A stretch of 33,836 bases of DNA from Planctomycetaceae bacterium (lineage in GTDB: Bacteria > Planctomycetota > Planctomycetia > Pirellulales > UBA1268), in the NCBI GenBank assembly GCA_027486095.1, contig JAIXPT010000429.1, forward strand, positions 1-33,836. Reading direction: 5' to 3'. This document shows, one piece after another, positions 8,388 through 16,651 of this stretch; within the stretch, counting starts at the first letter, position 1; each line of letters opens with the position of its first letter. The notes under the pieces were generated by a model. It made no database searches, was not told the DNA's origin, and saw only the letters and a list, made by a program, of their open reading frames with translations. A program made the translations under genes and the position numbers.

Positions 8388-9229
8388 AACGCGCGGTCGT
8401 GCTCGCCCACTTCGACCGCGACGGCGTCGTCGATCCATGTGTCGTAGCCGCGGTGCAGGCGTATCGGCCGCTTGCAGACACGCTCTTGCTCGTGTCGGTG
8501 AGCGCCGGGAAGCTCCCCAGAGCGCTCGACGGCGTGGTAGACGGGTTTCTTCCGCGCGACAACGTGGGCTATGACTTCGGCAGCTGGCAGGCCGGCGTCC
8601 GCTGGCTCGGCGATCCACAGCGATACGACGAAATTCTCTTCGTCAACGACAGCGTCTACGGCCCGCTCTTCGATCTCCGCCCCGCGCTCGAGGACCCACG
8701 GGGCCGGGCCTTCGATCTCTGGGGCATGGTGATGTCGGCGGAACGTGAGCCGCATGTGCAGTCGTGGTGCTTCGCGATGCGCCGGCCGATTCTCGAGTCG
8801 CCGGCGTTCACGGCATTCTGGGAGTCGGTAGCACCACAGCCGACCAAGGAAGACGTCGTCAACCGCTACGAAGTGGGCATGTCGCAGTTTTTCAAGGCGG
8901 CCGGATTTCAGGCGGGCGCGGTCATCGACAGCCGCGACGAGCCGCCCCCGACGATCCGCGAGATGCTCCACGCGGCTGCCGGCCTCGGGCCGCTCGGCCT
9001 CCTGCGACACATCCGCCAGCTGCGGCGCCGGGGGCCTCCCTACAACCCGAGCGAACTGCTCTGGCGCCGCCTCTGGCAGGCGGGCGTGCCGTTTCTCAAG
9101 GCGGGTATCTTTTCCCGCAATCAGTACGCCATCGATCCGCGGCAAGTGCTCGCCGACCTCGGCTCCCTCGCGCCCGCATGGGGCGATCTCGTCATGCGGC
9201 ACCAGGCGCGTCGTGCCACTGGCAACTGA
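8384..9229 (+). CDS. Rhamnan synthesis protein F (RgpF)-like
   Basis: VVLAHFDRDGVVDP...LPRDNVGYDFGSWQAGVRWL...YDEILFVNDSVYGPLFDL...SWCFAMRRPILESPAFTAFWESV. ATGA overlap with the preceding GT2. Confidence 0.78.
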   Translation: MKRAVVLAHFDRDGVVDPCVVAAVQAYRPLADTLLLVSVSAGKLPRALDGVVDGFLPRDNVGYDFGSWQAGVRWLGDPQRYDEILFVNDSVYGPLFDLRPALEDPRGRAFDLWGMVMSAEREPHVQSWCFAMRRPILESPAFTAFWESVAPQPTKEDVVNRYEVGMSQFFKAAGFQAGAVIDSRDEPPPTIREMLHAAAGLGPLGLLRHIRQLRRRGPPYNPSELLWRRLWQAGVPFLKAGIFSRNQYAIDPRQVLADLGSLAPAWGDLVMRHQARRATGN

Positions 9230-9298
9230 CCGGGCCTGAAAAACCACTCGACGGCGGCCTTGCCGATTTTCCCGAGCGAGGCATACGCTGCCTGGCTT

Positions 9299-9961
9299 AT
9301 GGAATCCCTCAATGATCTGGGCGCCGAATACGAGCAGCGGTTTGCCGCTCTCGCACCCTATCGTGAGGCCGTCTGGCAGGTGCTCGTCAGCGATTGCTTC
9401 CAGCGCTATGTGCGGCCAAACGCAGTGCTGCTCGATCTCGGCGCGGGCTGGGGTGAATTCATCCGGCATGCCCAAGCTGGCCGAAAACTCGCGATGGATC
9501 TGAACCCCGATATGCCCAAGCACGTCGGGCCGGGCGTGGAGATTCTGCAGCAGAATTGCTCACACCGTTGGCCGCTCGCAGATGGCGAGCTCGATGTCGT
9601 CTTCACGAGTAACTTCTTCGAGCACCTGCCCGACAAGGACTCGCTGCGTCGGACGCTCCAAGAAGCCCATCGCTGTTTGAAGTCGGGAGGACGGATCATC
9701 TGCTTGGGGCCGAATATCCGTGTGGTGCAGGGCGCCTACTGGGATTTTTGGGACCACTTTCTGCCGCTCACAGACCGCTCCCTCGGCGAAGGCTTGCGGC
9801 TGTGCGGCTTCGCGATCGAGCGGGTCGAGCCCCGGTTCCTTCCCTATTCGATGTCGCAAGGATGGACACCGCCGATCGCGTTCTTGCGTCTCTATCTGCG
9901 GGTGCCACTGCTGTGGCGCCTGTTCGGCAAGCAATTTCTCGTCGTCGCGCGAAAACCCTGA
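9299..9961 (+). CDS. Class I SAM-dependent methyltransferase
   Basis: VLLDLGAGWGEFIRHA motif I; LDVVFTSNFFEHLPDKDSLRRTLQEAHRCLKSGGRIICLGPNIR. ATG at 9299. Confidence 0.8.
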   Translation: MESLNDLGAEYEQRFAALAPYREAVWQVLVSDCFQRYVRPNAVLLDLGAGWGEFIRHAQAGRKLAMDLNPDMPKHVGPGVEILQQNCSHRWPLADGELDVVFTSNFFEHLPDKDSLRRTLQEAHRCLKSGGRIICLGPNIRVVQGAYWDFWDHFLPLTDRSLGEGLRLCGFAIERVEPRFLPYSMSQGWTPPIAFLRLYLRVPLLWRLFGKQFLVVARKP

Positions 9962-9981
9962 TTCGACTGTGCTGCGAATCA
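9959..9981. other. Inverted repeat TGATTCG(N9)CGAATCA containing both convergent stop codons; possible bidirectional hairpin
   Basis: 9959-9965 TGATTCG and 9975-9981 CGAATCA are perfect reverse complements. TGA 9959-9961 stops the + gene and TCA 9979-9981 is the stop of the - gene. Confidence 0.6.
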
Positions 9982-10863
9982 AGCCGCAGCGGCAGGCTTC
10001 TTGTCGATCGCCGGGGTCACCGGCTTCCGATAATCACCCCGACTGAAGTATTTCTCGAGCCAGACGTAGGCCACGATGAAGAAATAGCGACTTCCCATCT
10101 CGCGAATCTTGAGCTTGGCGACGCCGGTGCGGCGGTTGCGCCAGGTGATCGGAATCACCGTCCACGAATAGCCGCGCACCAGCGCCTTGAGGGGCAGCTC
10201 CACGGTGATGTTGAAGTGCGGCGAGAGGAAAGGGCGGCAGCCGTCGATGACCTCCCGCCGGTAGGCCTTGAAGGCGTTCGTCGTGTCGTTGAGCCCGATC
10301 CCGAAGAGCACGCGGACAAACCAGTTGGCCAGCCTGTTCACCAGGTATTTCACACGTGGGTAGTCGATCACGCCGCCACCCTTCATGAAGCGGCTGCCAA
10401 ACACGCAGTCGTGCCCTTCTTGCAGTACCTTCCAGTAGCGAACCACGTCACGGCAGTCGTCGCTTTCATCGGCCATCATGATCACGACGGCATCGCCTGT
10501 GAACGTGTCGAGCCCGCGTTGGATCGCCCTCCCGAAGCCGTGCGGACCCGGGCTCCGCACCGGCACGAGGGCCGGGATGCGCGCAGCCGTAGCCTGGAGA
10601 ATCGCCGGCGTCGCGTCGGTGCTCCCGTCGTCCACCACGACGATCTCGTGCCGGATGCCGTGCAGGGTGAGTTCGAGATGCAGATGCTCCACCGTCGATG
10701 CGATGCAGCCGGCCTCGTCGCGGGCCGGGATCACCACCGACAGCGTTTCGAGCCGCCGGCCGCCGCTCTCGGTGAGCGGGATCACGTCCCGCGCATCGGC
10801 GGGACGGAGCCCATCGGCATCATCCGGCGGTGCTATCGAGCCAGTCTGGGTTGTTTTCGGCAT
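9979..10863 (-). CDS. Dolichol-phosphate-mannosyltransferase-like GT2
   Basis: LSVVIPARDEAGCIASTVEHL...EIVVVDDGSTDATPAIL...GFGRAIQRGLDTFTGDAVVIMMADESDD...VFGSRFMKGGG. Start ATG at 10863; ORF track extends to 11073. Confidence 0.85.
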   Translation of the reverse strand: MPKTTQTGSIAPPDDADGLRPADARDVIPLTESGGRRLETLSVVIPARDEAGCIASTVEHLHLELTLHGIRHEIVVVDDGSTDATPAILQATAARIPALVPVRSPGPHGFGRAIQRGLDTFTGDAVVIMMADESDDCRDVVRYWKVLQEGHDCVFGSRFMKGGGVIDYPRVKYLVNRLANWFVRVLFGIGLNDTTNAFKAYRREVIDGCRPFLSPHFNITVELPLKALVRGYSWTVIPITWRNRRTGVAKLKIREMGSRYFFIVAYVWLEKYFSRGDYRKPVTPAIDKKPAAAA

Positions 10864-11899
10864 GGCAGGCGATCTCCTCGAAGATTGAGTGGGCGTCGTA
10901 TTCGGGACTCCAGTCATGAAGCGACTTCGCCCGGGTGTGGTCCAACACGACCCACGGCACATCGTAGGGCCGCTCTTCCGACGATGCGGCAACGGCATGG
11001 CCTCCGAGTCGCTCCCTGCACCAGGCCGAAAGTTCGGCGAGAGACATCGCCGACGCCGCACCCCCGGAAACATTGAGCACCGCCCGGCTCGCCCCGGTCG
11101 CCGAACGCATCTGCAGGATCAAGAGCCTGGCGAGATCTCGCGGGTGCAGGCAATCGCGCACCTGCAGGCCACGGCCGCCGAAGCCGATATACCGCAGCGG
11201 ACGGCGGCGGGCCCAGGAATGAATCCACCAGGAGAAGATTCCCTGGTCGGCCCGCCCGAATTGCCCTGCACCGGCAAGCACACCGCAGCGGTCTACGATC
11301 ACGGGAATCCCCGCGGTGTCGGCATACTCGAGCGCCAGCGCCTCGGATGCGAGTTTCGTGGCCCCGTAAAGCGACACCGGTGCCGCCGTGGAGAACTCCT
11401 CGCGAATTCCCCGCGGGCCGACCCCCGGCGGCATCGCGGCCGTCGTGTCGGGCACGAACCTGCTCTCCCGCTCGGCGAGCGGCACCGTAGCCATGCCCGT
11501 GATCGAGTAGACGCGGCTCGTGCTCAGGATGAGGATTCCGGCACGGCGCCGGGCGGCCGCTTCCAGCAGATTCACCGTGCCGAGCAGGTTGTGCTCGAGG
11601 AGCTGCCGGGCGGTCACGCCGCGGCCGGGCATCGCGGCCGTTCCGGCCAGCACGCTCGGCTCGGCTGCCGCATCGATCAGCCAGTCGCAGTCACCAAGTG
11701 CGTCTACGTCGGACTGGCAACGCACGTCGCCATGCACCACGGCGACGCCCCGGCGGCGGAGCTCCAGACGGTTTTGCTCGGCGCCGGCGCGGCGCAGATT
11801 ATCGAAAGCCACGATATCGGCGTCTGGCAGATGCTCTCGAATCTCACGGCAGATCGCATTGCCGACAAAGCCGCAGCCTCCGGTGACGATGAAGCGCAT
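10820..11899 (-). CDS. NAD-dependent epimerase/dehydratase (extended SDR)
   Basis: [20 protein letters not shown] Rossmann motif; YGATKLASEALALEY (YxxxK); RCGVLAGAGQFGRADQGIFSWWI. Confidence 0.85.
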   Translation of the reverse strand: MRFIVTGGCGFVGNAICREIREHLPDADIVAFDNLRRAGAEQNRLELRRRGVAVVHGDVRCQSDVDALGDCDWLIDAAAEPSVLAGTAAMPGRGVTARQLLEHNLLGTVNLLEAAARRRAGILILSTSRVYSITGMATVPLAERESRFVPDTTAAMPPGVGPRGIREEFSTAAPVSLYGATKLASEALALEYADTAGIPVIVDRCGVLAGAGQFGRADQGIFSWWIHSWARRRPLRYIGFGGRGLQVRDCLHPRDLARLLILQMRSATGASRAVLNVSGGAASAMSLAELSAWCRERLGGHAVAASSEERPYDVPWVVLDHTRAKSLHDWSPEYDAHSIFEEIACHAENNPDWLDSTAG

Positions 11900-12981
11900 C
11901 AGGCCGCCTTCCTGGCATCATCGGCGTCGCGGCCGGCTCGCTGCCACGCATCGACGATCTGGTCGAGGGTTTGCCCGAGCGAAATCTCCGGCATCCATCC
12001 CGGATAATCGGCCTGCATCCGCCGCAGATCGGAGTAGTAGCAGATGTGGTCGCCTTCGCGGGCCTTGTCGTCGTAGACCCAGCGCATGGCCCGGCCGCTG
12101 CGGGCGGCGACGAACTCGAAGGCTTCGAGAATCGAGCAACTGTTCGCCTTGCCGCCCCCGATGTTGTAGACGGCGGCAGGCCGCGGCGCGGCCACAAACC
12201 GGGCGATGAATCGGGCCACGTCTTCGGCGTGGATGTTGTCGCGCACCTGCTTGCCCTTGTAGCCGAAGATACGATATTCCCGTCCCTCGAGATTGCACTT
12301 CACGAGATAGCTCAGGAAGCCGTGCAGCTCGACACCCGAGTGCGCCGGGCCCGTCAGGCAGCCACCCCGTAGGCAGCAGGTGGGCATCCCGAAATAGCGG
12401 CCATACTCCTGCACCATCACGTCGGCGGCCACTTTCGAAGCCCCGAACAGCGAATGCTTGCTGGCGTCGATCCGGAATGTCTCGGGAATGCCCGCGGCAA
12501 AGGTCGTGTCGGCGTAGTCCCAGCGGGTGGCACATTCCGCGAGTGGAATCTCGTTCGGGGCATCGCCATAGACCTTGTTGGTGCTCATGTGGACGAACGG
12601 CGACTCGGGCACCGCCCGGCGGGCCGCCTCGAGCATGTTGAGCGTGCCCACGGCATTGGTGTCGAAATCGTCGAAGGGAATGGCCGCCGCCCGGTCGTGC
12701 GACGGCTGCGCGGCCGTGTGCACGATCGCATCCGGCCGGAGTTCGGCGACGAGCCTGAGAATCCCGTCGCGGTCGCGAAGGTCGAGTTCGTGGTGCCTGA
12801 ATGACCGCAGCGTGGCTGCGAGGCGATGCTGGTTCCACCGTGTGTCACCGGCCGGGCCGAAGAATACGGCGCGCTGATTGTTGTCGATGCCGTGCACCCG
12901 CCAGCCGAGGTCGTCGAAATGGCGGGCCACCTCGCTCCCGATCAGACCGGACGAACCCGACACCAGAATCGTGCGCACCAT
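11899..12981 (-). CDS. NAD-dependent epimerase, CDP-paratose/tyvelose 2-epimerase-like (extended SDR)
   Basis: [109 protein letters not shown]. Start ATG at 12981; alternative 13014. Confidence 0.82.
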   Translation of the reverse strand: MVRTILVSGSSGLIGSEVARHFDDLGWRVHGIDNNQRAVFFGPAGDTRWNQHRLAATLRSFRHHELDLRDRDGILRLVAELRPDAIVHTAAQPSHDRAAAIPFDDFDTNAVGTLNMLEAARRAVPESPFVHMSTNKVYGDAPNEIPLAECATRWDYADTTFAAGIPETFRIDASKHSLFGASKVAADVMVQEYGRYFGMPTCCLRGGCLTGPAHSGVELHGFLSYLVKCNLEGREYRIFGYKGKQVRDNIHAEDVARFIARFVAAPRPAAVYNIGGGKANSCSILEAFEFVAARSGRAMRWVYDDKAREGDHICYYSDLRRMQADYPGWMPEISLGQTLDQIVDAWQRAGRDADDARKAA

Positions 12982-13038
12982 GCTTTGCTCCGCTCCGCTG
13001 AAAGGGCCTGCCAAGGGCGGCTCCGTAGGCCGCCTACC

Positions 13039-14907
13039 TCATACGGAGGGGGAATAGCTGCCTGGCTCCGCCAGGGCAAGGCTGGCTAATGTCGCACCCG
13101 CCACGGCCACGACCGCTCCGATCACCACGAACACGTACCAGCGGGAGAGGAGACGATCGACGCGGTCATCCCATCTTCCGACCGCGACGGGGCTTCCCAC
13201 CGCGACCCATGCGTCGGGGTTCGTGTCTACGACATGCACCGTGAAGGGGCTGCCGCGCACCTTGGCAATGGCGATGCGCCAGCCGTCAGTTCCATGACCA
13301 ACGGCGTGCAGCGGCCGGCGCATGCCATTCTGTTCGATTTCGATGCTGATGCCCGGGGCGTCGTGCTTTCCGGCTATCGGAATCTCGACGCAATAGCCCC
13401 GATGGGCCTCCGGAAACATGACCGCAAACGTCGTGTTTTGGGGCATCTCTGCGACGTCGAAGGTACCCCACGCGGGCGCCAACGGCGCGGGTACCTCCGG
13501 ACCATGACCTGCAAGAATGCCGGCATCGCCCGGCGCACGCCCCGCGATCGTTCCTGCCATCGGAGCGCCGATGTTTCGTGGAAGAATCGCTCTCACAACC
13601 GGACGATCGAGAATGGCCGCCAGCTTCTCCGGCCACGGATAGGGAACATGAAGATGCGGCTTGTCGGTCAAGTGGCTGACATCGCCCGTATACACATAGT
13701 TCTTGGTATTGACCTCCTGGGCCAGAGCCGTCGCACGACGATGCTCGAGTTCCCCGGGGCACCGTTTGTGAGCGCTCACACCAAGGCTGCCGAGCACGAT
13801 CCCCACCCACGCGGTGGCGGCAGCCATTGCCCAGCGGGTCCGCGGGCACTCGGCCTGAGCCAGGCAAAGCAGGCAGGCAAAATTCGCGAGCACGTCCACC
13901 GCGAGCATGTCCATGTAGCGAGACGGCACAAAGCCGACGGCCCGACTGTGCGCCATGGTCATACTCTGACCGACGCTCCATACGGCGAGCGTGAACAGAA
14001 ACCAGCGTCGATCGTTCACCGCGGGCTTCGTGCGCAGGATCCATATCGAGAAGAAGACAGCGGGCGCATTGCGCAGCAAGGATCCAAGAATGGTGGCCTT
14101 GATCGGCCATGCCGAGTAGCCGTCGAAGGAGTCGAGAAACTGGAGGAGCGTCGTTGCCTGCAACGTGTTATGCCTTTCAATCCTTGGCGTGCATACGACG
14201 CTCACGACGAACAACACCCCGAGCGCCATGAACGACGCCAGTTCCCGCCTGCTTGTGCGGATTCCAAGCCAACGCTGGAGAACGCCTACCGCCGCCACAG
14301 CGGCCAGCACGAGCCCCCCACTGGCAGCGCAAAAAAAGGCCCCGCAGGCGAGTCCGACGCCCCCCCACCACCGCAGCGAAAACGGGTCGGCCCGGCTGAC
14401 GAGCCAGATTGCCCCGACGCTCGCGGGAAGGAAGAGATAAAAACATGACTGAAATCCGGCGAGCGTGTTTTCCCAGCCATACGGCACAGCACCGAGCACG
14501 AGGCTAAAGCCCGCGATCGGCCACACAAACCGCTCGCCCACGACCTTGAGCAACAACCAGGCATAAAAACCGATGAAGCCCACATGCAAGGCGGCATTGA
14601 CCACCATCTGGAGGAGCGGGTTCCAGATCCCGTTTCCGTACAAAAGGCTCAGCGCGAGCAACCGCGGACAGAGAATCCGGTGCTCATTGTGTGCTGTAAA
14701 AAAGTTGTCCCAGCCAAGCTGATGCCCGAGAAACGCTCCGTAGAGCTGCGTTTCGCTGTCCCACTGGTCCCAGTAGGGGGTCGCGTTCCCATAGGTGCCG
14801 ATCACCAGCAGCTTGATGCCGAAGAGGATCGTGGCGACCGATGACAGGGCGATCAGCGAAACATACTGCTGGATGCTGAAGACCGTCGATCCTCCGCCAG
14901 TTTTCAT
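13039..14907 (-). CDS. Large multi-TM membrane protein, possible GT-C-like glycosyltransferase
   Basis: 622 aa with many hydrophobic segments in the N-terminal ~400 residues; TPYWDQWDSETQLYGAFLGHQLGWDNFFTAHNEHRI lies between the first TM segments. Function not assigned. Confidence 0.7.
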   Translation of the reverse strand: MKTGGGSTVFSIQQYVSLIALSSVATILFGIKLLVIGTYGNATPYWDQWDSETQLYGAFLGHQLGWDNFFTAHNEHRILCPRLLALSLLYGNGIWNPLLQMVVNAALHVGFIGFYAWLLLKVVGERFVWPIAGFSLVLGAVPYGWENTLAGFQSCFYLFLPASVGAIWLVSRADPFSLRWWGGVGLACGAFFCAASGGLVLAAVAAVGVLQRWLGIRTSRRELASFMALGVLFVVSVVCTPRIERHNTLQATTLLQFLDSFDGYSAWPIKATILGSLLRNAPAVFFSIWILRTKPAVNDRRWFLFTLAVWSVGQSMTMAHSRAVGFVPSRYMDMLAVDVLANFACLLCLAQAECPRTRWAMAAATAWVGIVLGSLGVSAHKRCPGELEHRRATALAQEVNTKNYVYTGDVSHLTDKPHLHVPYPWPEKLAAILDRPVVRAILPRNIGAPMAGTIAGRAPGDAGILAGHGPEVPAPLAPAWGTFDVAEMPQNTTFAVMFPEAHRGYCVEIPIAGKHDAPGISIEIEQNGMRRPLHAVGHGTDGWRIAIAKVRGSPFTVHVVDTNPDAWVAVGSPVAVGRWDDRVDRLLSRWYVFVVIGAVVAVAGATLASLALAEPGSYSPSV

Positions 14908-14934
14908 GAGTGATTCCTCACGGGGCCCATGCCG

Positions 14935-15789
14935 TCAGGAACTGCTGTCCATGGCGGCGTAAACCGCAAATGCCGGCCCATTCGGATGCTCCGGTGCCTC
15001 GAATGCCACGTCGCTGCGACGGTAGCCCAGGTGGCGGACATAGTCGATGATCGACTGTCGAGTCAGCCAGCGGCTTGTTGGTGCAGAGCCCCCGCAGAAT
15101 CCATTCCACTGGAGCGCCTCTTTGTACGATTGCTCGGCAAACTCATAGCCGAAGCCGTCGATGACACCCCGTTCGACAGGGCCAAACTTGTGCGCAATTG
15201 CAGGAGCGTTGCGGAGGATGCCCGCGTCGAAATAGTGGGTCCAGAGGAGCACGCGCGGCGCCATGCGCGGAAGCAGCCGCAGAAACGCCATCGGATCCTG
15301 GAGGTGGTAGAGGACGCCACTGGCGAAGACCATATCGAAGCCGCCAGCATCGTGTTCCATGAATGCCACGCCGTCGCCGAGGAGATAGCGCACCGCCTTC
15401 ATGCCCAGCACTTCCTTGACGCACAAACACTTCAAGAACGAACGCGTGTTTGCCTCGACGGCGACCACCTCGGCCGCGCCGGCCTGCTCGAGCATGTAGG
15501 AGTGCCCGCCCTCGAGCGGTCCGATTTCGAGAATCCGCTTGCCCGCAACGCCGCCCGCTTGCGCGACCGCCCATGTGACCCGTGCATCCTCGAAGAGCGC
15601 CGCATGCCCGGGGGAGGTTTGTAATGCGCTGCCCGCCGGCATCGCCGAGGACCACTCGCCCTGAAAGAGATCGAGCACGTGCTGTGGAGACGGCCGCTCC
15701 ATGCGGTAGGCGTCGAGGATGCCGACAGCGGCTTGAGCATGGCCGGCTGCGGAAACTGGAGCCTGGCGTTTTTTCCGGAATCGAAACAT
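14935..15789 (-). CDS. Class I SAM-dependent methyltransferase
   Basis: RILEIGPLEGGHSYMLEQAGAAEVVAVEANTRSFLK...FDMVFASGVLYHLQDPMAFLRLL. ATG at 15789. Confidence 0.8.
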   Translation of the reverse strand: MFRFRKKRQAPVSAAGHAQAAVGILDAYRMERPSPQHVLDLFQGEWSSAMPAGSALQTSPGHAALFEDARVTWAVAQAGGVAGKRILEIGPLEGGHSYMLEQAGAAEVVAVEANTRSFLKCLCVKEVLGMKAVRYLLGDGVAFMEHDAGGFDMVFASGVLYHLQDPMAFLRLLPRMAPRVLLWTHYFDAGILRNAPAIAHKFGPVERGVIDGFGYEFAEQSYKEALQWNGFCGGSAPTSRWLTRQSIIDYVRHLGYRRSDVAFEAPEHPNGPAFAVYAAMDSSS

Positions 15790-15832
15790 CGCGGCTCCTC
15801 TCACTGGCGGGACGATTCCTGGAGCGCATCGA

Positions 15833-16651
15833 CTACGCGACGGATCTTTTCGGCGTGGCCGGCTTCCGCAGAGTCACGAAGAACTCATGCCCGCGAGTGT
15901 CGTGAAAGCGGTGTTCCTCGAGCCCGATCAGGCGAAGGTCCCGCAAGTCGCGCACGATGCCGCGAAATGAATCGGGTGTGAACACCCACTCGTGCAGGTC
16001 GTAATAGTGGCCTTCTTGCACACGCGCCATCGCCTGCAGGGCGTCTGCAAGCCCGTGCACCGTCTCGAGATCACCCGTGTGCCCATCGCCCCAGGCGATC
16101 TGACCACCCTTGCGACAGACCTTCAGGAAATATTCGGCCGCCGTACCGGCAGAGTGGTTGGTGGACTTCGCCAGCGCGACATCGATGACCCGGCCAAGGG
16201 CCGTATTTTCCCGACGGCAGTCGAAGCAATAACGCTTGTCGGGAACCGCGAGCGATAACAGACCACCTGGCACGAGGATTCGGTCGCAAGAATTGAGGAA
16301 TCCCACGAGGTCCGGCACGTGCTCGATGACATGGCTCGCGATGATCCAGGCGAATCGGTCGGCCCCGATCAGGTCTTCGAGCGGCTGACCGCTCCACACG
16401 TAGTCAACTTCCTCGATGGCGGTCACATCAACGCCATGATCGGCGTATTTTTCCCGGAGCCCAGCAGCATCGAGATGGTCGAGCACGCGAACGTCGAATC
16501 CATCGCGTTTCGCCGCTATCGGGCAGTGGCTGGGTCCGATCTCGAGTCCCAAGGATTGTTTGTCGATGTCGGTGAGGAGAATCTGCTCGCGGGGCACGCG
16601 GCGGTCGTTGGGCTTCGGCGGCTGGTGAGTCCGCTTGCGAAATAGCTTCAT
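15833..16651 (-). CDS. Class I SAM-dependent methyltransferase
   Basis: LGLEIGPSHCPIAAKRDGFDVRVLDHLDAAGL...IIASHVIEHVPDLVGFLNSCDRILVPGGLLSLAVPDKRYCFD. ATGA overlap with the upstream GT2. Confidence 0.82.
   Translation of the reverse strand: MKLFRKRTHQPPKPNDRRVPREQILLTDIDKQSLGLEIGPSHCPIAAKRDGFDVRVLDHLDAAGLREKYADHGVDVTAIEEVDYVWSGQPLEDLIGADRFAWIIASHVIEHVPDLVGFLNSCDRILVPGGLLSLAVPDKRYCFDCRRENTALGRVIDVALAKSTNHSAGTAAEYFLKVCRKGGQIAWGDGHTGDLETVHGLADALQAMARVQEGHYYDLHEWVFTPDSFRGIVRDLRDLRLIGLEEHRFHDTRGHEFFVTLRKPATPKRSVA

Noticed and set aside
8279-9523. 414-aa - strand ORF across the RgpF-like gene and methyltransferase
   Set aside because: Antisense shadow; contradicts coupled ATGA starts on the + strand.
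9748-11076. 442-aa + strand ORF opposite the GT2 and SDR
   Set aside because: Shadow ORF; the - strand has strong GT2 and SDR motifs.
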